Positions 56,734-64,000 of a DNA stretch of 64,000 bases are shown piece by piece. The DNA comes from Lepidodermella squamata (taxonomy: Eukaryota; Gastrotricha): positions 992,001 to 1,056,000 of the forward strand of contig JBLDXI010000026.1 of assembly GCA_047495785.1 (NCBI GenBank). Reading direction: 5' to 3'. Under the pieces are notes generated by a model. It saw only the letters and a list, made by a program, of their open reading frames with translations, searched no databases and had not been told where the DNA came from. The position numbers and the translations under genes are program-made. How positions within the stretch are numbered: the stretch's first letter is position 1; each line of letters starts with the position of its first letter.

Positions 56734-59130
56734 ATTCGCACACTTCCCGAGTTTGGAATAATAAAAGAAAAATTAATTTTCGAAGATTCGCTCTCATTCT
56801 TGACAGCTCAGTTCAAGAAGCAAAGCAAAATTGTCAGTATTGAATCGAATAATCGGCGTGAAATTGATGGCGTGACTGATTATTTTTTTGTAATTTTTTG
56901 CTGATTTTGAGTAAAACTTTCCCTACAATTTCTTTTATTTGTCCGTTTTTTTGGTGAGTCACTGGAAGTTCAACACATTTGAGAGATGTTGAAATATAAC
57001 AATTTAATACTTTTTTTAACCTGATCGCATTTTGGCGAAGTTGGAAACACGAATGATTGAAAATAGGGCATGCATCTTGTTTTTTTACGTGAAATAAAAA
57101 TAGCCTTCGAATCATTTTGGGCGGTGTAAAAAAAACGCACACATTTCTGCATTCGTTTTTAGTCTGTTATTCCTGTTTGCGACGCATCTAATCGCCGAGG
57201 CCGATGTCCAATAAAAGGACTAACGCCCTTGCCTGCAAATTTGAAAGTAGCCGTAAAGCATGAGTTTTGCTCTTTTTGAAAATGGATTGAAATAGAAAAA
57301 TATAAAGTCGAAGAAGAGCCATATACAGGAGGGTGTCCAAGAACATAGAGGCAGGTTATATTTACCTGACTTAGCAGACTTGCGCGATCGTTGACCCTGT
57401 CGCTCTCAACTCGGACAGTGCTATGGGTGTTTTTTTGTTCTTCCCCGATTCTCTGGTCGCCCACTTCGTCTAGAAGCCTTAATTGCGCAAAAAGTCTGCT
57501 GTTGAACGCCACGCTCTATCGATTCCGCGGAAATTGAAGATGCCATACCGGGTGAAATTCGCCTGAGAGGGAAAATAGGTCATAGCCACCTAAAGGTGGG
57601 AATTTAAAATTGTAAAAAAATCTGATAATTGCGTGCCTAATTTTCTATTGCAGTGGTAAACAATTTCAAATTTCAAGCGCATAAGATTGATTTTTGGTGA
57701 ATTATAATACAGCTTGACTTAAATGGGGAAAACCAGTGCGGGAAGTATCGTACCCCCAGTTCACAAGGCCAAGGGGGAAAATCCCAAATAGACCACAGAG
57801 GGACGTAAAATTCGGGCCTGAAAATACCCCGTAATTCGAGGATCCTACTTCGCGCACTGGGGACAGCGCTGACTAAGCTATCGTTTTCGACCAGGTAGGC
57901 AACCAACTTGAGGGGGGGTATGTTGGAATCTAGCTTAAACTTTCCGTATCTTTTCCTAAGTTAGGCTAAAACTTGAGCCGAGATCTTTCTAAAAATCCAA
58001 TTACTCCGGGACACTTTTCTAGTGTTGTCCTATATAATTTCTAAAACCAATTGTTAAATCGTCCCCTTTTAATTTTCAATGTGTCATCTGCAAGAAGCAA
58101 GTGAGATTATAGAATATTATGGAACGATTGAGTTTTTCAGCAGCATTCTTCCGCGGTGTCAATATGAAAAAATAACTAGGTAGATGGTAGATAAAAAGTT
58201 GATAGGATTTCACGGCTATCCAGTTGGCTATTTATTATTATTATTGTTATTAAATGATTCAGGAATTATACACGTTTAGAATCTCGACGGCCTACCGGAG
58301 GCAAGGCTGGACGATCAGGACCGAGGACTATTTTCTTTGTAAATTAGCTAGCCTTGAATTTTGATGAAAAAATTTTCCGCCAACGATGAGATGACTGAAT
58401 TATAATGGCTTCTCGCAAACACCGCCGAGGAGCCATGTCAACGAGGCAACGAGGCATTAATTATAAGAACATGAATCTCCATGCTTGAATTTGAAATAAT
58501 TTTAAAATCATTTCATCAGTAGATGATATGCCCTGGAAAAAAGGGACAACCCATAGTTACGAAATAGTGAGACGAGGCGGCCGCGTTGCTGCACCATGCC
58601 AATTCAGTTCGTCATTTCTAGTTCTCGCGAGAAGTATTTTTCAACTATCATGCGAATTGGCAAAAGTTCTCTCTGAATTTGCCATTGAGCTGGGGAGAAT
58701 TCATGGCCACCTAGCTATTATTGTTCAGGTGAATTAAGCTTCTGTTGAATTTTGAATTTTTTGCATTATTCTTCTCAAAAAATGTAGTTGGGCATGAATG
58801 GCCTAAAATTCATGAAATCTGCAGCTGATCTGAAGCTAGTCTATTTTTGTACCTCGAAGACGTACATAGGTAATCAGTATAATCGTAATCGGTTAGATAT
58901 TAGTGAATACCGGTGCATCATGGCGAAATCCAGCGCTTCAGGAATTCGGTCAACTGGGCTGAAAACCCAATGAAAACCCACCTGATACCTTCCATTATGA
59001 TTACGAAATATTGTTTATGTCTCTAAAATTCTTACTTCAGCTCGAATGACCTGAGCGTAACAAAATAAACTGGGGCAATTTAATTTGATTTATAGATTGG
59101 CGTACGGGGCGGATTGGGGACAATAATATA
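56734..59130. other. Intergenic stretch
   Basis: No supportable gene. The minus frame at 57512-57159 begins MAFNSRLFAQLRLLDEVGDQ and has a GTAAAT donor after SLLSQ, so it could be a first exon, but no partner exon was found. Confidence 0.35.
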
Positions 59131-59530
59131 CCGTACTGCCCGAAAAAAAAGCCAGCCTCGAATAAATGGCAGCCTCAAATAAATGTCAGAGGTTAGAGGT
59201 CGTTCAAAATAATAAGTGTCAGGCCCGAAATAAATGTCAGGTCAATGGCGGGGACTATACTGAGGATCACTAATGAGGTCATTATAGCTATTCTGAATGG
59301 AGGTAATTTCTACTCTTGGCACATAGAAAGGTCAGGGACCAATTTTTTGGGTCAAAATACGTAGAATCTCAGGAAAATGGATGCCATTTTGGTACCTAGG
59401 CAAGTTACTAGTTGGTTCGAATAAATAAATGTCAGGCCCGGAATAAATGTCAGACCCTTTTAAATGTCAGGGGTTCATCAGCGTTTGAAAAAAACAAATG
59501 TCATGGTTTTTGTTCCGGGCAGTAATACGG
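59131..59530. mobile_element. MITE with CCGTA...GCCCG termini and internal AAATGTCAG repeats
   Basis: The left end reads CCGTACTGCCCGAAAAAAAA; the right end reverse-complemented reads CCGTATTACTGCCCGGAACA. TA flanks both ends (59129-59130 and 59531-59532). Inside, AATAAATGTCAG-type words recur at least six times in one orientation. No coding frame. The CCGTA start is shared with the MITE at 10973-11565, suggesting related transposase recognition. Confidence 0.75.
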
Positions 59531-60820
59531 TATAACAATTCAATGCCTGAAATAATAATTGTTCAGCGGTCCTGAGCGGGGAAAAATTAGTTCGCCAATT
59601 ATATTGAAATATTGTAATATTGAATAATAACTATTTTGCGATAAATTCAACGCAGAAAACGTTTATCATTGACCGATCGCAAACGAAATAGTCGGGACCG
59701 TCGAGAAATATTGCGAGTAATATTACAGCCGAAAATTTAGATTTTTTACTGATAATATTGGAATGAAAATATCATAACGCACTTTCAACTTTTCGAAATT
59801 TTGAATTCCGCGCCATCGAGCAATGGCTATAAGACGCGCCATCCGCCGGTTGGGCCGTAATACCCGTTTTTTTGTAAACCTCCTCGTACATGGTTTGAAA
59901 AATTCTGAGTTTAAACCAGGTTTAGCGGTTAAATCCTCTAAAACCTGCAACTTTTCTCTCATTTGTAAATAGGTTTTTTAATCGAACATAGGAATTTTCT
60001 TCTATTGCTCCATTTTATATACGCGAACAATGGCGAGTCCCAATACGCAACAATGGTTGCTTTGGAAATGAGAGGAAAACTTAAACCTTAAACCTTAATC
60101 CAACATAAGGAAGGTTCCAACATACGCCCCGAGGTCCCTAGCTATCGGAAAAGTTCAGCCTAATTTTAGATGTACAGAAAATACAGAAAAACTGGACATT
60201 CCCACTGCTTTATTCAAATGCATAAGAGCGTGGCCAGACCAGTTTTTACCGATAAATCGGGGCTCACCTTACACACCTTACTCAATTCATCGATTTTGAA
60301 TTTGGGCTGAAATTCGGTTTTGTCCAAAAATTCCCGCTTTTCAATAAAAATAATTTCCCCGCTGTTGCGTCTCGGTGCTCAACTACAAAAATCGGGTACT
60401 GTCTGGCTAAAGTTCAACGCTAAAAATAGCCTGCATGTTTTTTCTCGAACGCCATGTACCTATTGAAAAATCTTATCAATTTAGATGTTTCTTTTTCCCG
60501 CACCTGTTTACCTTTTCTTAGCACGGAATGTTTACGACACGCATGGCTTGCGTCATTATTTCAATATGAAACATAAAAATATGAGTTTAAAATCCAGCGG
60601 CCTGACCAGTCGAGTTCATATCCTGTCACAAGCGCGGCCACACTACGTCCGGATCAGTTTTAATCGAAACACAAAAGACGTAGAAAATGAACAAATGCGC
60701 AGTAAAATTCGAATCTTCAAATCAAATGCATTGAGACATCCGGATTGATCAAACTACGCCACAAAAATTCTTCGGCCTCAGCGAAAAACGTAAAATTTTA
60801 TTTCGAGTGCCAATTTTCAC
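59531..60820. other. Upstream region of the gustatory-type receptor
   Basis: Short frames only; nothing recognised. Confidence 0.4.
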
Positions 60821-62973
60821 ATGGATTCGTTTCGACCCCTTACTTTGACGCTGAAAATTCTGGGTCTATACCCGAGCGCTTTGTCTCATGTGAAAAACTG
60901 CAAAAATGACCCTGAAAATCTTGGCGAAGAATCTGCCCTATTGATATCAATAAAACGATCATTAATCAGGCCATCTGATCACGCATTATTCGGAATTTTC
61001 TACGCCACCTTACTACTCGTTCTATCGTGGTTCAACGCCGCTCGAATTTTCACGCTATTTTTCGTTTTAAAAACAACCTCGCATCACTATGGCCTGACCG
61101 ATGTGCTGTATTTCGGCCTGTTTTGCGCCTTCTACCTTCACGGGGCTGTTGTTCGAACAGCAATTTTCATCGCATGCTTACGCGGCCGATTTCAGCTTAT
61201 CATCGAAGCTTTGAACATCGTGGTGAATAAATCGAAAAATAGCCGGAAAAATCGGCGAAATTTAACTATCGCGACGATTTTTTGCTGGTTGGTTGTAGCC
61301 GCCTTATCATCAACCGCCGCTTCATCTGTCTACTATTTCAAGCCGCAATTCGGATTTATGGCCACTCCGTTGCATTTAACAAGCGTTAATATCGGCGAAA
61401 AATACTGGCCGGCTGTTTCAGGCGCCGTTTTTGTACTCACTTTCATCTCGGATTCGGCGTCCATTTTTTGCAACGCTTTTGTAACACTTGTGACGCTGGT
61501 TTTGGCTGGGGAGTTGAGGCGACTGGCCGGGCATATCGATCCGTTGCATGGGGATTTCAAACAAATGGTTAACGCGCTTGGGTTGGAGGCAAATGCTGAG
61601 GCGGCGAGTAAACGGCAGAGCAGCCAACGGCGAACTTTAAAGAAAGCTGTGATGATTATTCAGCAGCGAAAGAGCGAGGTGAATTTTTTATTTCTTTTTT
61701 AAATTATGATTTCGCAATTTTGCGCAATTATTCGGAAAATGGCGTGGAAACTTGGAAATTTGGGTCATTTGGCTTTTGGGAACTGGGTCATAGGTCATCG
61801 GATAATCGTGAATCGGGGGATCTTGAGCACTTTAGGGTTGAGGATTTTAGAAATATAATCATAAAATTCTTTTGACGAGCTTTTGTTTGACACTAAATCG
61901 ACGATCGATAAAAAATCGACGAATTTTAATTTCGTTTACTTATGGATCCCCGAATACCTTTGCAATCTCGCACATGCTTTTTCTGTTTATGAAGTCAAAT
62001 TTTTTTATCTGGAGCCACTATAAGAATTCAATTTCTGAAGCTCAGCTATAAAATCAGGAAGTTGTCGGAATATTACAAAAATAAATATTAAGAATATTTC
62101 AATATCGAGAATAATCGTAAATAAAAAATAAAATCGAAATTATTATCAGTTTTTAAATTATTTTTTGTTTTATTGGTTCTAATTTTCATTTTTCACAAAA
62201 TTCTACTGATTTCTTGAAATTAAAACATAGGGCCGAAGGCGCAGTAAAGCTGTTGCTCATCGTCAAAGTCTTAGCTCGAATCGAATCGAAGAAATTATAA
62301 CGTCCAATTCATCTCAATCAGACCTCTCAGCCGAACTGGCCCAGAGCCTCATTCACAAATCAGCCTCCCTACCACTCGGTCATTTCACCAAATTTCGAAG
62401 ATCACCTTACAGCGTTCACTTCGATCTTGAGTCTATAAGCATCAAACACGCCCGATTAGCAGCGATCGCTCAAGAGGTCGATTCAAATTCTACGATCGTC
62501 ATATTTTCCGCATTTTTCACCGGATTTTTCTTAATTTTGGTGGTTGCCTATCTTCACGTTATGAGCATCGGCGATACAGGAACAAACATACTTTGCGCTG
62601 CTTGGCTTTCGATTGGAGTTTTGTTGTTATCGATTCACTTAATATCTTCGATCGTTCTCGATTCAGCGGCAGATTCAGTTAAAAGTGCTATCAATTCTTC
62701 ATTAATAAGGCGATTCAAGGCAGTAAAATCGAACCCCGACATGTTTAGCATCATCTCGGCTCGAATCCAATCGCAGCAAATTTGTCTAACCCTGTTAAGA
62801 CTTTGCCGGCTGCGAAAGGAAGCTGTGATTACGGTAAAAATTTTCAAAAATGCCCCGCAATTATATCACCGTTTTTGTTTTTATAGATTATCGCATTTCT
62901 TTTGACCTACTTTTTAGTTTTGGTCGATTACTCATCAGCAGAACGCGAACGGCATGAAGCTATGATTGTTTAA
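60821..62973 (+). CDS. Gustatory-receptor-like seven-TM chemoreceptor
   Basis: Exons 60821-61678, 62231-62833 and 62887-62973 join in phase 0 to 515 residues. Hydrophobic segments near residues 68-88, 104-124, 150-170, 205-235, 370-395, 398-420 and 488-498 suggest seven helices. The large loop between helices 4 and 5 is Ser-rich and basic. The last exon starts IIAFLLTYFLVLVDY, matching the TYhhhhhQ-type motif at the end of helix 7 in invertebrate gustatory receptors (7tm_7), and it is carried on its own short terminal exon as is typical there. GR-family proteins have the N-terminus inside and form ligand-gated cation channels. Stimulus unknown. The 552-bp first intron is longer than usual here. 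Confidence 0.75.
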
Positions 62974-64000
62974 ATTACGTCATGCGCGCGGGAAAAATTG
63001 CCATATCCATACCCGGCCGTAAATACCGGCCAATAATTTGAAAAATACCGCTTTCAAAATTCCTTAGAGGTCAAATGAGCGATTATCCACTGGGGTCGTC
63101 GTTTTGCCAGGACATCTTTTCGACGGGTCAAGTTCACAGCATGAAGCCAAGTCCACACACAAAACTGAATGCATCGTGAAAATTATTGGCGACCATTTTT
63201 TACAGTGGCTCATATCAATATTCATATAGCTAATAATGAGATAAGCACGGCTTTATACCATTAGTTAACGGCCTTGGCACTTCACGAATAAGCTCAAAAT
63301 TTGCGAATGGGATCGTCAGGCTCTCTAATGATTAAATAAACAATACAAATTGAAAATGTGTGAGTGGCACAGAATCGAACCCAGCAAATCATGTTTTCAC
63401 GCGAAAACCAGTAAAACCTGCAGTGCAAAAAGTAAAAATTAAACAAGGGAACAGATTGCGGCTTTCGAAAGAGCGCGGTCGATTACCCCTCCGCTGTAGC
63501 ATTGGTGGGTGGCATTTTATACAGGTAATTTCGATATTCCGAGATAATATCTCAAAGTTGGAAAAATACGTTTTATCTTCGTTTATCTCGAAAAGTCGTT
63601 TTGTTGACGTAGCACTTTTTTCTGCGCGCATGACGAAATACCATCGATTAAAACTCAGTCATAATTCGGCTAAACTATCATCGATATTTGTGTACCACGG
63701 AAATGAAAATATTAATAAAATGAAAAAAAAACAGATTTTTGACCCCGTTTCACCTCGAGCGTCCCATATCACTCACATTTTCATATCAGAATTCGCACAA
63801 TTTATGATTTTTCTCGAGAAATCGCTCATCTTTCATCGGTCGACTACAACATAGGTAACAGGTTTGCGGAGAGTTTTTTGGGGTTCCATAGGAAATATAT
63901 GCGTTATAAGAAAACTATAATGTGGATAATGTTACCATTTGCTGTCCATTAATCACCATTATCGCTTCTGATTTGCGAAAAATTGCTCAATGATCGTCGT
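62974..64000. other. 3' end of window, no clear gene
   Basis: A plus-strand frame at 63360-63854 (164 codons from GTG) is interrupted by a plausible splice donor (CAGGTAATTT near 63522) and could contain an exon. Its sequence has no motif. Nothing else recognised. Confidence 0.35.

Noticed and set aside
63365-63400. B-box-like GGTTCGATTC on the minus strand
   Set aside because: No matching D-arm, anticodon arm or acceptor stem upstream at tRNA distance.
1-64000. CRISPR arrays, bacterial operons, ribosome binding sites
   Set aside because: The DNA is eukaryotic with spliced genes; the tandem arrays present have no unique spacers.

Overview
The window is eukaryotic, from a small-genome invertebrate. 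Most protein genes are split by GT-AG introns of about 50 bp with T-rich acceptors, and the families are animal ones: FMRFamide-type and class C GPCRs, a nicotinic receptor alpha subunit, a nuclear receptor, LDLa/sushi serine proteases and a gustatory-type receptor with a C-terminal TYxxVL motif. That set points to a protostome, most likely ecdysozoan. I cannot decide between nematode, tardigrade or another compact lineage: no spliced-leader or rRNA sequence was recognised. Exon coordinates below were derived by hand from splice sites and reading frame. Where I give exon sums, all introns keep the frame.

Layout. 1-16.5 kb is repeat-rich and gene-poor. It holds microsatellites, palindromic 15-bp arrays in a foldback, 30/31-bp arrays, a LINE wreck interrupted by an inverted-repeat element, a TA-flanked MITE, a hAT-type MITE with a perfect 8-bp target duplication, and two copies of a dispersed repeat. 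16.5-31 kb is gene-dense: an intronless class C (GABA-B-like) receptor, then four genes on the minus strand (GPCR, modular protease, modular protease, GPCR), then on the plus strand a small Cys-rich secreted peptide, a four-TM protein and a short membrane-protein exon. 31.8-43.4 kb carries two minus-strand genes, a 907-aa ankyrin-repeat protein and a nicotinic receptor alpha-type subunit. One ankyrin intron holds decayed plus-strand coding sequence (reverse-transcriptase-like and RING-like). 46-64 kb is mostly plus strand: F-box/leucine-rich protein, malic enzyme, nuclear receptor and gustatory-type receptor, with several MITEs between them.

How genes may work together. The gene content leans to cell-surface signalling and chemosensation: two FMRFamide-type GPCRs, a class C GPCR, a nicotinic subunit and a GR-like receptor. 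The two proteases look like initiator-type secreted modular proteases (LDLa and, in one, a sushi domain; no basic residue before the mature N-terminus; chymotrypsin-like S1 pocket). Malic enzyme is the only clear housekeeping metabolic gene.
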